Part shown: piece after piece, positions 17,696 to 26,614 of the stretch
How positions within the stretch are numbered: the stretch's first letter is position 1
How the letters are laid out: each line of letters opens with the position of its first letter
NCBI RefSeq assembly: GCF_014333525.1
Contig: NZ_JACSCX010000003.1
Span: 784,236 to 848,235 of the forward strand
Length of the DNA: 64,000 bases
Direction of reading: 5' to 3'
From: Hymenobacter puniceus
GTDB taxonomy: Bacteria; Bacteroidota; Bacteroidia; Cytophagales; Hymenobacteraceae
Made by a program: the position numbers and the translations under genes
The notes under the pieces: model-generated
Told to the model about the DNA's origin: nothing
Database searches by the model: none
What the model saw: only the letters and a program-made list of their open reading frames with translations

Positions 17696-18277
17696 TCAGG
17701 TGGCAAGGTACTTGGCCACGGTGCTTGGCGAAAGCCCCAGCGCGGTAGCAATGGCCCGGTTCGAAATGCCGGTGGCCTTCAGCCGCAACACATGGACCTG
17801 CTTCTCGGTGTCGACACCTGGCCGGCCCAGCGTCGCACCCTTTGCCACTGCTTTGGCCAGGCCTGCCTTCGTCCGCTCCCCCAGCCGTACCCGCTCCTGC
17901 TTGGCAATGGTGGCCAGAATGCTGACGATGGCCTCCTTGAACATACCGGTTGAATCTAAGTACTGCTCGGAGTAGCTCTTAAACTGCACGCCCGCGTGCG
18001 AGAGTCGCTGCAGGTGGTTGAGCGTTTCAATAACGCCCTCCCGGCTAAAGCGGTCCAGGGCCCAAAACAGCACGACGTCGAAGCGGCGCTGGTGGGCATC
18101 GGTGAAGAGTTGCTGGAACTGGGGCCGGTTGGCCTTACCGCCCGACTCGGTATCGAGGTACTCCTTATAGATAGTGTAGCCGAGTCGTTCGGCGAAGGCC
18201 CGTAGCTCGCGCAGCTGGTTCTCGTTGTCTTGGCCTTTATCGCGGGTGCTCACGCGGGCGTAGATGGCAGCTTTCAT
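17696..18277 (-). CDS. Small serine recombinase (resolvase/invertase)
   Basis: 193 aa in the size class of Tn3 resolvases and Gin/Hin invertases. The catalytic serine is S10 in YARVSTRDKGQDNENQL. The Arg motif FWALDRFSREGV near residue 73 and the dimer helix KEAIVSILATIAKQERVRLGERTKAGL are intact, followed by GATLGRPG and a helix-turn-helix (ISNRAIATALGLSPSTVAKYL). A second recombinase beside the integrase could serve an internal inversion or resolution event, or be a remnant of a transposon that brought neighbouring cargo. No inverted crossover sites were found by eye. Confidence 0.9.
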   Translation of the reverse strand: MKAAIYARVSTRDKGQDNENQLRELRAFAERLGYTIYKEYLDTESGGKANRPQFQQLFTDAHQRRFDVVLFWALDRFSREGVIETLNHLQRLSHAGVQFKSYSEQYLDSTGMFKEAIVSILATIAKQERVRLGERTKAGLAKAVAKGATLGRPGVDTEKQVHVLRLKATGISNRAIATALGLSPSTVAKYLAT

Positions 18278-18484
18278 GGGCGTTGGAGTTCGGCAAGCAC
18301 AAGAAGTAAATGCTGCCGTCCTACCGGCTCAGCTGCCTTCTCATCGAGCAAGAGATTTAAGCGTGAGCAACACACGCAGGATGCATTCCCATGAATGGTA
18401 GGTCTGCGAGTGCTTAAACAATTGTTGACACACTTGCTGGGCAATTCGTACTTGGTCAGGCACAGACAAAGAGCGAAAGTCCAT
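18274..18484 (-). pseudogene. Short gene upstream of the resolvase, apparently frameshifted
   Basis: The reading from ATG 18484 gives 47 codons (MDFRSLSVPDQVRIAQQV onwards) and stops at 18341. The frame one base over continues without a stop as LLLDEKAAEPVGRQHLLL and ends in CCATGA, overlapping the resolvase ATG by ATGA coupling. That suggests one 70-residue gene broken by a single-base shift near 18350. It could instead be just a 47-aa gene. Function unknown. Confidence 0.45.
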
Positions 18485-18561
18485 GAGACGATGATAGTTT
18501 ATTTTACTGTTTAGCTTGTTAGAAACAGATTAATACTACTCGTCCAAAAAAGGGTTACGAA

Positions 18562-18595
18562 AACGGCCCCGAAAAACGGTGTTTTCGGGGCCGTT
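18562..18595. terminator. Strong hairpin downstream of the GAF gene
   Basis: Arms 18562-18577 and 18581-18595 pair almost completely around GGT. The core CCCGAAAAAC-ggt-GTTTTCGGG is nearly identical to the hairpin at 21515-21560, while the outer bases differ but still pair. It lies about 95 bases after the GAF gene stop; no long T-run follows. Confidence 0.6.
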
Positions 18596-18689
18596 GAGGC
18601 GGGTAACTAAAGTGTCCAGAAATCGACCGATTTATGGACACGCCTGTCACTGGATAGTGGTTGCTTTATCTATCGACTACCCACTTTAA

Positions 18690-19403
18690 TCACTTGCTAT
18701 AGTTCTGCAAGATTTCTCGCAGATCATCTAAACGACGTGACACAGGCGCTAGAACATCATGCGACACCGGCACTTCAGCTCCGTAGCGTGTATTGACGTA
18801 GCGCACCAACGCAACCAGTGCGTGTATCTCCTCGACCAATCGCCGCTGGTTGTCTTTCCAACAATCTTCCCCTAGCTCAGTGCTTACAAGGCAAAAATGC
18901 CGAACAGCAATGGTCTGCGCCACCAAACCAGCCAATTGATTAAGCATCTGCTGTTCTTCCTCGCTGAATGAGCGTGGATTTCTATCTATGACGCATAGCG
19001 TGCCTATGCTACGCTGATCAGGCATCCGCAACAGGGCACCGGCATAGAAGCGCAGGTTATTCAGCTGGGCAGCCTTCTTAATTTCGTTGGTAACCGGAAG
19101 CTGGATTTCTTTTTCTATATCCTGCACCACCACCGCCTTGTCCTGCTGAATGGCGAGCGAACAAAGCGCTTCCACTCTAGGCTGGGATGTCAAACCTTGT
19201 AGCCCAGCACTTGCTTTGTACTCTACCTGGTCTTCATCTACCAAGCTGATCAGGGAGATAGGCAAACTGAAAATACGAGCCGTCAGATTCACAAATTCAT
19301 CGAAAATCTGCTCGTTCAACGAGTTTAGAATGTCATAATAGCGGAGGGTGCGCAAACGCTCCACTTCCTCATTAGCTAAGATGAATGCCGGAGTTGTTGT
19401 CAT
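18690..19403 (-). CDS. GAF domain signalling protein
   Basis: 237 aa. Residues about 22-170 form one GAF domain: NEQIFDEFVNLTARIFSLPISLISLVDEDQVEYKAS, the ALCSLAIQQ segment, LRFYAGALLRMPDQRSIGTLCVIDRNPRSFSEEE. The C-terminus is helical (RRLVEEIHALVALVRYVN) with no kinase or output domain, so it may bind a small ligand and act through a partner. The histidine kinase 317 bases upstream on the same strand is the obvious candidate. Hairpins with matching cores flank the two genes. Confidence 0.78.
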   Translation of the reverse strand: MTTTPAFILANEEVERLRTLRYYDILNSLNEQIFDEFVNLTARIFSLPISLISLVDEDQVEYKASAGLQGLTSQPRVEALCSLAIQQDKAVVVQDIEKEIQLPVTNEIKKAAQLNNLRFYAGALLRMPDQRSIGTLCVIDRNPRSFSEEEQQMLNQLAGLVAQTIAVRHFCLVSTELGEDCWKDNQRRLVEEIHALVALVRYVNTRYGAEVPVSHDVLAPVSRRLDDLREILQNYSK

Positions 19404-19719
19404 GAATTAGAAGAGGCAAACAAAGTAGGTGAACGAAAAACACCTCCTAAACAAATATACATATTGATCAGATTAAGCAAAAAAACACCCTCGAAAAGTT
19501 ATATTTTCCAGGACATTGGCTAGTGTAGCTAAACCGAGCGTTTTTTGGAATGATCATAAGTTGAGGAACCACACCCCCAACTGTATTTTCTTACCACTGA
19601 TTCTGTGAACTAGTTTGTTAAATATTGCAGCAGATTACAAGCAGCGTCTTCATGAGCGACTAAGGACAATGAGGCCCCAGATAGAGGGGCATAAGACGGA
19701 AACAACAGAAAGGCGCGCA
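19404..19719. other. 316-bp intergenic stretch between GAF and kinase genes
   Basis: Moderately AT-rich around 19440-19640. It presumably carries the promoter of the GAF gene (ATATACATATTGATCAG near 19455) and the terminator of the kinase. I see no strong hairpin, RNA gene or credible ORF. Confidence 0.4.
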
Positions 19720-21333
19720 TCAGGCGCGGAACGCCACGATGAACGTGGTGCCCACACCTGGCTCACTGCTCACGGCAATGGTGCCGCCCCCGTTCTCAAT
19801 GAGTCGCTTGATCATGTAAAGCCCAACGCCCGACCCTTCGACGTGGGTGTGCAGGCGTTGAAATACCTGAAACAAGCGCCCCTGCTGCGCTTGGTTTAAG
19901 CCCAGGCCATTATCCTGCACGGTCAGCGTTACCACCCCGGCCTGCTGCTCAGCTCGCACCCAGATGTGGGCTGGCCGCTCAGGAGCACGGTATTTCACGG
20001 AGTTGCTGAGCAGGTTGTACACGATGGAGCGCAGGGTGGCCGGAATGAAATTGATCCGCAGCTCTGCCGGTATATGCAGGTGCACTGTGGCCTCGGCTGC
20101 CTTAATTTCGGCGGCCAGATCGTGGCATACAGCCTCCAGCAAGGGCTCCAGCATCACCGGTTGAGTCGGGCCTGCCTGGCTCTGCTGTAAGCGCACCAAG
20201 TCGGAGAGCTGCGTGATGGTGATGCGGAAGCGGCTGACCGTGTCCTGCAGCAAGCGTAGTGGCTCAGCCACCAGCTGCGTCTGTTGCACCTCGGCCGGCA
20301 GCACCTCGTGCAGGGTCAGCAACAGGCCCTCGATGTTGGTAATTGGCGCTTTGAGGTCGTGCGAGGCGGTGTAGACAAAGGTATCCAGGTCCGCGTTGGT
20401 GCGCTGCAAGTGGGCATTGCTCTCGCGCAGTTCCTGGGTGCGCTCCTGCACGCGGGTTTCCAGCGCCTGGTTGAGGTGCTCAACTTGCTGGCGGGCGCGC
20501 ACCTGCTCGCTCACGTCGTACGTGAAGTCCATCACCCCGTCGATGTGGCCCTGCACATCGCGCAACGGGTGTAAGGAGATATTTAGAAAGACCTGCACCG
20601 GCTGCCCGTTGCCGTGAAAGTCAAACCAGCCTTCCATTTCGCGCAGGTAGACCGGCTCCCCAGTTCGGTACACCTGATCAAATAAGGCCACAACCCCCAA
20701 CTCGACGGATTCCGGGGTTCCCTCCCGAAATGGCCGGCCCAGGAAGGAGCGGTGCGGAAACAAGCTCTGGTAGGCGGGGTTAACGAACTGGTAGATGTGG
20801 TCTGGCCCCTGGTAAACGGCAATGTATGCGGGCATCTGCGTGAGCACCTCGCGGAAGCGTTGGCGCTGCTGCTCGGCCACGGCAAAAGCTTCTTGCTCAG
20901 CCTGCATGCAGGCCAGCAGCTGCCGCTCGGCCTGGCGGCTGGTGGTGATGTCCTGCACGGATTGAATGATGCACTGCACCTGCCCCTGCGCATCAAGCAC
21001 CGGCGTGTGGCGCGCCTGCCAGTAGCGCTCAACGAACTGGCCGGGCTGCGTGCGGTCGGGCACATCGTAGTGCTGGGGCGCCATTTCGTGTGGCCGTTTT
21101 GTCGCCATCACCTGCTGCAGGGAGGCGCGTACGTTTGCTACGGCGTTGGCCTCGGGGGTTTGGGGATTGTCGGGAAAGGCCTCGAAGATGAACTGTCCCA
21201 CAATTGTATCTCGCTGGGTTAGGGTCGCGGCCAGGTAGTCATCGCTGGTACCCAGTATCACCCAGTCCGGAGACAGCAAGAGGGTAGCGCCGGGCTGAGC
21301 ATTAAAGACAGACAGGAAGTCGAGTGCAGGCAT
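19720..21333 (-). CDS. PAS-domain sensor histidine kinase
   Basis: 537 aa from ATG 21333. The N-terminus (MPALDFLSVFNAQPGATLLL) is a PAS domain at about 5-135; a second PAS/PAC lies at about 160-280 (AYIAVYQGPDHIYQFVNPAYQ), followed by a coiled coil. The kinase core has the phosphoacceptor H325 in YTASHDLKAPITN, the N box LLSNSVKY (441-448), and G boxes DNGLGL (474-479) and GSGVGLYM (500-507). There is no membrane segment, so sensing is cytoplasmic. An open extension of 58 codons to 21507 has no PAS features and was rejected. No response regulator is encoded nearby. A complete kinase as prophage cargo is unusual. Confidence 0.88.
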   Translation of the reverse strand: MPALDFLSVFNAQPGATLLLSPDWVILGTSDDYLAATLTQRDTIVGQFIFEAFPDNPQTPEANAVANVRASLQQVMATKRPHEMAPQHYDVPDRTQPGQFVERYWQARHTPVLDAQGQVQCIIQSVQDITTSRQAERQLLACMQAEQEAFAVAEQQRQRFREVLTQMPAYIAVYQGPDHIYQFVNPAYQSLFPHRSFLGRPFREGTPESVELGVVALFDQVYRTGEPVYLREMEGWFDFHGNGQPVQVFLNISLHPLRDVQGHIDGVMDFTYDVSEQVRARQQVEHLNQALETRVQERTQELRESNAHLQRTNADLDTFVYTASHDLKAPITNIEGLLLTLHEVLPAEVQQTQLVAEPLRLLQDTVSRFRITITQLSDLVRLQQSQAGPTQPVMLEPLLEAVCHDLAAEIKAAEATVHLHIPAELRINFIPATLRSIVYNLLSNSVKYRAPERPAHIWVRAEQQAGVVTLTVQDNGLGLNQAQQGRLFQVFQRLHTHVEGSGVGLYMIKRLIENGGGTIAVSSEPGVGTTFIVAFRA

Positions 21334-21514
21334 TAATTGGGCAATAAGAGCGGGATACAGGTCGAGGAAATACGCTTTGTGGACTAAAATCTCAACCAAG
21401 CTTATGGGTTTACCCCCGCCAGGGCACATCTGCCAAAGCAACCAGCTAAATAAATGAGCTTTACTGAAACGGGTGTTTACATAAGATGTTACAACCGGCA
21501 TGTTCAAAACACCT

Positions 21515-21560
21515 CATGCAAACGCGCCCGAAAAACAGTGTTTTCGGGCGCGTTTGCATG
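21515..21560. terminator. Very strong hairpin after the tail operon
   Basis: Arms of 22 and 21 bases (21515-21536, 21540-21560) pair perfectly apart from one extra A, around AGT. It is 43 bases downstream of the tape-measure stop and shares its core with the hairpin at 18562. It probably ends the late tail transcript. Confidence 0.65.
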
Positions 21561-21602
21561 GGTAGCAATGCCACTTAAAAAAGTGTCATAATCAACACTT
21601 GA

Positions 21603-24600
21603 TTAATCAGTGACTGCGTTTTCCTGATTCACCTTCTTGTAGGTGTCGTAGGCTTGATCAAATTCGTAGAGCTGCTGCACCACGGTTAGCTCCCGGGCCC
21701 AGGTGTCCATGCGCTCGTCCTGCCGGCGCAGTCCCTCGACCAGTGTGCGTAGCAACGCCGTCATTTCCGATGACTCGCCGAGCAGCCCGGCGCCGGTTGG
21801 CGTGTGGCCGTCACCCTCAGTGGTTGGGCCGCCATCTCGAAAGCTGCCCCCACCACGCTGGCGCTTCTGCTCCAGCCACTGCTCGACCTGGATGACCTTA
21901 GGGTCCTGGCGCATCCATTCGGGAATCACATACTCATTCTCGTGCACCAGGCCCGCGACGGCAAAGCCCTCCTGATCCAGCAGCTTTCCGCTAAGGCCAA
22001 TGCTGAGCTGGCTCAAGTCGAGCAGATTGCTGCCGTTGCGGCTGAGTGTGCGGCCGCCTTCGCGGAAGCCGGCCACTTTGGCCGTGGCCCCAGCAGCCCC
22101 AATGACTGCCAGCGCGTTGGTACCAATGGTATAGGCCACGCCCAGCGGCACGGTAACGGGCGGCGCGGAGGCGGATATCTTGGCCCCAGCCTCGCTGTTG
22201 GCGGCAATCTGCTTTTGCAGGCCGATGCCGATTTCGGTTAGCGCAATGGCTTTCTGAGCGGCGACAGCGGCTTTGTAGATGAGCGACTTCTTGCCGAAGA
22301 AGTCGCCCAGCATGTTCACTTCGTCCGTGCCGATGATTTTCTTGGCCGCTGCGAGCCCCTTCTCAAACTTGAGCAGCCCATCCTGCTCGGCGCGCACCTT
22401 GGTGACGTGGTCGGCCTCGCCTTTGAGAATCTCAGCGTTTTTCTTTTTGGCCTCGGCCGACTCGGCCCCATACTTTTCCTTCAGAAACGCCAGCTCGCGC
22501 AGCGCAGCGCTTTGCTTGACCAGGTACACGGCGTCCTGAAAGGCTTGCTCGTCAATGACGCCGTTGGCCAGGTTTAACTCTAGCTGGGCCACCCGCTCGG
22601 CCGTGGCCGCCGCCTCGTCCGCCAGCTTCTGGTCGAGGGCCACCTGCTTTTCTTTCAGGTCCTCTTCGGCAAACTTTCCGGCCAGCTCACGCAGCTGCAG
22701 GTCACGCTCGGCAACAATGGCTTTCAGCCGCTCCGTATAGTCCAACTCCTGCCCGCTCAGCTGATTGACCTTCTTCGTGGCCTCCTCGAAAATCTTCTCC
22801 CGCTGCAGCTGGCGGCGCTGCATCTCGTCGCTCAGGGCCTGGCCGTCGAGCCGGGCGTGCAGCGCCGAGCGCATTTCCAGCAACCCGCCCTCTTGCGCTA
22901 CCCACTCCTTCAAATCGTTGAGCCGCTGCTGGTCCTTTTTCCTCTGACGAGCCTGGCGCTGGCGCTCCGCCGATTCCTCCTTCTTAGCGCGTTTAGCCGC
23001 TGCAGCCTCCGCCAGGCTATCGTCGCCTCCCTCCTCGCCGTTCGTGGCTGGGTCGGCCGCGGTACCGCCGTTGGCGCTGCCGGCCTGCGCTTGGGCTTTA
23101 CGCACGATGCGGTTGTCCTTGGCCCCTACATAGCCCTTGTAGAAGTTGTCAGCCGCGTGGTAGCCTGCCTTGTAGGTCAGGTCCGATACGCTGTCGAAAG
23201 TCTGCTTCAGCCCGGACTTGATTTTAGCGGTATCCAGCGTGAAGATGCCGACCAGCAGGTCACCTACCCCGCCGAGCGTATCCCAGGCGGCCTTGGCTAC
23301 GCCCTTAAATGTCTCGACCAAGCCCCCAACTACGCCGCGAAATACCTCACTCTTATTATAGAGCGAGATAAAGCCATCGACCAGGGCGTTGATGGTACCC
23401 ACCGTCAGGCGTACGCCGGCCGTGAGGATGCTGAAAAGCCCAATCAGAAGTTTGGCCACAAAACCCACGGAGTCGCCCTTGTCAGAAACCAGGCCCAGGC
23501 TCTCGGCAACGTCGTAGAGGTTGTTGTAGAGGCGCGTGCCCTCTTGCCATAAGTCGGCGAAGATGTCGCGCACCGGCTGGGTTTTGTCCCAGAGTCGGCC
23601 CAGCCAGTCGGTGGCCTTGCTCAGCCCGTCCACGACGAAGCCACCGATGGTTTCCTTGGTGTCGGCAAACTGCATTTTCAGCGTACCCAGCGGCCCGGCA
23701 GCCTTGCGTGCGGCTTCAGCCGAGCCGCCAAATTCCTTGTTCAGCTCGCCCAGGATAATGCGCTGCGCGCCGGCCGTGTCGCCGGTGGCCACCAGCTGCT
23801 CGATGACTTTTTTTTGCTCCTCGGAAAACGACACGCCCACCCGGCTCAGGGCCGTGATGCCCTTGATCGGGTCGTTCAGGGCCTTGCCTACCTGGATGCT
23901 GGCCCCTTTCAGATCGGCCGGGCCGTCGCCGGCCATCTTCTGGGCCAGATCCTGAATGGCGGGCATGGCCTCCTGGAATACGCCGTTTTTGATGTTGGTG
24001 AACGTGAGCAGCAGCGAGGCCGAGGCCTTGGTGTCGTCATCGTCGAAGAGCGTCAGGCCCATGCGCGCCGTGGCCAGCTCCTCGATCTGCTGCTGCGTGA
24101 CGCCGGCTGCCATACCCGTGCTCTTGATCGTAGCCTCCAACTGCGCGCCCGCCTGGGCGGCGGACTCGGCGTCGGTTTTGGCATCTTTTAGAAAGCTGAA
24201 GGCCTGACCGGCCAGCTCCAGCACGCCACCACCTGTGATGACACCCAAGGCGCTGGCCATGCTCTGTTTAAAAAAACCGCTGCTTTCCCCTGCGCCCTTC
24301 AGCTCCTTGTTCACGCCGTCGATGCGGCGCTCCAGGGCCTGGTAGTCTGCCAGCATTTTCGCGCGGCCCGGGTCGTCGCCGGACAGCTCGTGCAGCTGCC
24401 GTTCCAGCAGTGCGGCCGCCGACTTCATCTCCTTAAAGGAGGCCGTCACGTGCTGGCCATTCAACATGACTTCGCGGTTTTGCTTGATGAGTTGATCCTG
24501 CTCAGCGGCCAGCTCCTCAGCCGACTTAACGTAAGTGCGCTGGGCCAAGGTAGTTTCCCGGATCCTGTCGCGCAAAAGCGCGTGGTCGTTGATGAGCTGC

Positions 24601-24743
24601 GCCCGGCGCGGATCATCCTGGCTCATCTTGACCAGCTGGCTGTTCATGATGGCAGCCGCAGCCCCCATCTCCTTGACGCTCGCAGTAGCCTGCTGAGCAT
24701 CCAGCAGAATCCGTACTTTCCGTTCTTCGCTGTTCTCTGCCAC
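21603..24743 (-). CDS. Tail tape-measure protein
   Basis: At 1046 aa the longest protein of the element, which fits a siphovirus tape measure. The N-terminus contains an internal duplication: residues about 10-60 (QQATASVKEMGAAAAIMNSQL) recur at about 97-145 (QHVTASFKEMKSAAALLERQL), each ending in DDPxRAxxLxxxxxLxxRI. A hydrophobic central region (about 430-490, GFVAKLLIGLFSILTAGVRL) is typical of the segment that crosses the host membrane. Long coiled coils rich in A, E, K and Q occupy about 590-800. It is the last gene of its operon, the reverse of the usual order where baseplate genes follow the tape measure. Confidence 0.85.
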   Translation of the reverse strand: MAENSEERKVRILLDAQQATASVKEMGAAAAIMNSQLVKMSQDDPRRAQLINDHALLRDRIRETTLAQRTYVKSAEELAAEQDQLIKQNREVMLNGQHVTASFKEMKSAAALLERQLHELSGDDPGRAKMLADYQALERRIDGVNKELKGAGESSGFFKQSMASALGVITGGGVLELAGQAFSFLKDAKTDAESAAQAGAQLEATIKSTGMAAGVTQQQIEELATARMGLTLFDDDDTKASASLLLTFTNIKNGVFQEAMPAIQDLAQKMAGDGPADLKGASIQVGKALNDPIKGITALSRVGVSFSEEQKKVIEQLVATGDTAGAQRIILGELNKEFGGSAEAARKAAGPLGTLKMQFADTKETIGGFVVDGLSKATDWLGRLWDKTQPVRDIFADLWQEGTRLYNNLYDVAESLGLVSDKGDSVGFVAKLLIGLFSILTAGVRLTVGTINALVDGFISLYNKSEVFRGVVGGLVETFKGVAKAAWDTLGGVGDLLVGIFTLDTAKIKSGLKQTFDSVSDLTYKAGYHAADNFYKGYVGAKDNRIVRKAQAQAGSANGGTAADPATNGEEGGDDSLAEAAAAKRAKKEESAERQRQARQRKKDQQRLNDLKEWVAQEGGLLEMRSALHARLDGQALSDEMQRRQLQREKIFEEATKKVNQLSGQELDYTERLKAIVAERDLQLRELAGKFAEEDLKEKQVALDQKLADEAAATAERVAQLELNLANGVIDEQAFQDAVYLVKQSAALRELAFLKEKYGAESAEAKKKNAEILKGEADHVTKVRAEQDGLLKFEKGLAAAKKIIGTDEVNMLGDFFGKKSLIYKAAVAAQKAIALTEIGIGLQKQIAANSEAGAKISASAPPVTVPLGVAYTIGTNALAVIGAAGATAKVAGFREGGRTLSRNGSNLLDLSQLSIGLSGKLLDQEGFAVAGLVHENEYVIPEWMRQDPKVIQVEQWLEQKRQRGGGSFRDGGPTTEGDGHTPTGAGLLGESSEMTALLRTLVEGLRRQDERMDTWARELTVVQQLYEFDQAYDTYKKVNQENAVTD

Positions 24744-24755
24744 TTGGTGCTTTGC

Positions 24756-25199
24756 TTAAAAGTTAATATTCACATCCTCCGCCGGCAGCGCATCGCTAAC
24801 GGCGCTGATCAGAATGGTGCCGTGCAGCTCGCTCATCAGCTCACTTAGGCGTTTGGTTTGGTAGGCCATTTCCTTAGCGTACCACTTGCGGGCCTTCCGC
24901 TCGCGCCGCTTGAGCTGGCCGCGGCCGTTGCGGATCCGGTCGTAGCCGTCGTCACCACGGCGCACGCCTTGGCCCATGCCGCGGCCCACGCCCATGTCGA
25001 TGAACTTGCCGTAAAGCGCGTAGCTAAGCTGCAGCTGCAGGCGCCCTTCGGCCCCACCGATGACCTGCTGGCGAAAGCTGGCCATGAGCGCCCCGGTATT
25101 GCGAATGCGCAGCTGGCGCATGTTCTCGACGAAAGCCTGCACCGTAAAGTCTAGCCACTTGGTGGCCAGCTCCAACTCGGCTGTTTGTATCTGTATCAT
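24756..25199 (-). CDS. Tail-associated protein, unknown
   Basis: 147 aa. The segment SYALYGKFIDMGVGRGMGQGVRRG followed by a basic helix (LKRRERKARKWYAKEMAYQTKRL) is visible, otherwise there is no recognised domain. Its start overlaps the stop of the 472-aa gene by 4 bases (ATGA), and the tape measure begins 12 bases downstream, so translation is probably coupled. By position it may be a tail-completion or tape-measure partner protein. Confidence 0.65.
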   Translation of the reverse strand: MIQIQTAELELATKWLDFTVQAFVENMRQLRIRNTGALMASFRQQVIGGAEGRLQLQLSYALYGKFIDMGVGRGMGQGVRRGDDGYDRIRNGRGQLKRRERKARKWYAKEMAYQTKRLSELMSELHGTILISAVSDALPAEDVNINF

Positions 25200-26614
25200 C
25201 GGCGCACGGGTCGGTAGGTGCAGCGGGCCGACTCCAGGCGGCGGGCCGTGCTAGCGGTGAGCGACATCTTCTCCCACAAATATTTGCGCGGGCCCAGCAG
25301 CTCTTTGCGGCCCGGATTCAAACTGAGCAAATCGCCCACTCGAAAGGGCACCACCCGTTCCTCGCTGCCGGCGCGGGCCAGCAGCTCCAGCCAGGGCTGG
25401 TGGCACTGCGCATAGAGCCCGTTTACGCCAGCCCACTGCAGCGCCAGCGCGCTGCCCAACTCGCGGCCGTTGGTGCACTGCGGGTAGCCTCCCTGCAGGC
25501 CGCGGTCGAAGAGCAGCCGCAGCCCGCAGCGCGAGTCGTCGCCCAGCTCGTAAGCCGGCGAGGCGCCCTTGGCCACAATGTGCGGCATCAACTGCCCGGT
25601 CGGGCCATCGGTGAGGCAGTGCAGCGTACCGGCCTCGGCCTTGATGGGCAGCTTGCCGGCACCGAGCACGAGCTTGGCCCAGCTGTTATCAAAGCCCTTG
25701 AGCTGCTCGTCCTCGGATTCAAAGCTGAGTTCCAAACTGTAGCCCTCGTAGGCAGTGGGCAGGGCGCGCGTGAGCTGCCCGGCGTCGCGCACCAGGTACG
25801 CGTCGTCGAGCGCTACGTCGCGCAAGCGCACGATGCGCAGCTCACGCCGGACCAGGTCGAAGTCGTAGCCCAGGCCGAAGAGCTTCTGCAGCTCCACGAG
25901 CAGCCCCCCTACCTTCAGCTCGGCCGGCACGTGGCGGCTCAGCACCAGCTCCGGCAGGCGCACGCCCGCCCCGTCCTCGGCCACCCGGTTGGAATAGGCC
26001 ACCAGCTGCCGCACCGACGCGTCACTGAGCCACTCACCCGAAACGGTGTAGCCGACCGTGGCCAGCACGCGGCGCAGTAGCGGCACTAGCCGCAGCTGCG
26101 GGGCCACGGCCACGCCGGTATAGCTGCCCCCAAAATACGGATTCAGGTAGCCTGAATACGCCGGGTTTTTGTCGCCGTAAAACGCGGTGTTGCGCATTAT
26201 GCCCAGCGCATAGTCCGGCGCGTCGGCGCGCAGCTCCAGGGGCACCTGGCCTAAGTCCAGGGCGCTGAGCTGCAGGCCGTCGATGCGGCTTTGCAGGTCC
26301 GTAGCGCCGGCCACGAACTTGTACTGCAGCAGTCGCTTTTCAGGCTGATACTCTTGGTACACGAGGCTGCCCACCCGCCAGAGCAGGCCGTCAAGGTAGA
26401 ACTCCACCGGCTCGGGCGCCGGCAACTCGCCCTGGGCGGCCAGCACGTGCGGGAAGCCCAGCTGGCGCAGGTTGGGCGGCGTCATCGGCAGCCCGAACGG
26501 GTAGGTGGTGACGCCAGGCACGGCGTCGTAGCGGAAGTAGGGGTTGCTGATTTCAATGCCCACGGTGCCGGGCAGCAGGTCCAGCCAGCCGCGAGAGGTT
26601 TTTAGCCCTATCAT
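25196..26614 (-). CDS. Putative baseplate or distal tail protein
   Basis: 472 aa from ATG 26614 (MIGLKTSRGWLDLLPGTVGIEI). The start overlaps the preceding stop by ATGA; the open reading further upstream is shadow of the 690-aa gene. The N-terminus looks like a compact beta domain (YPFGLPMTPPNLRQLGFPH, EFYLDGLLWRVGSLVYQEY). The middle has VPLLRRVLATVGYTVSGEWL, reminiscent of a folded hub domain. Four-base overlaps on both sides tie it to the tail operon. No catalytic motif is seen. Confidence 0.6.
   Translation of the reverse strand: MIGLKTSRGWLDLLPGTVGIEISNPYFRYDAVPGVTTYPFGLPMTPPNLRQLGFPHVLAAQGELPAPEPVEFYLDGLLWRVGSLVYQEYQPEKRLLQYKFVAGATDLQSRIDGLQLSALDLGQVPLELRADAPDYALGIMRNTAFYGDKNPAYSGYLNPYFGGSYTGVAVAPQLRLVPLLRRVLATVGYTVSGEWLSDASVRQLVAYSNRVAEDGAGVRLPELVLSRHVPAELKVGGLLVELQKLFGLGYDFDLVRRELRIVRLRDVALDDAYLVRDAGQLTRALPTAYEGYSLELSFESEDEQLKGFDNSWAKLVLGAGKLPIKAEAGTLHCLTDGPTGQLMPHIVAKGASPAYELGDDSRCGLRLLFDRGLQGGYPQCTNGRELGSALALQWAGVNGLYAQCHQPWLELLARAGSEERVVPFRVGDLLSLNPGRKELLGPRKYLWEKMSLTASTARRLESARCTYRPVRR

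Noticed and set aside
17696..18277. A phage DNA-inversion (fibre switching) system driven by the serine recombinase
   Set aside because: No inverted crossover sites or duplicated fibre segments were seen near it or near the spike genes; the spike operon is 27 kb away.
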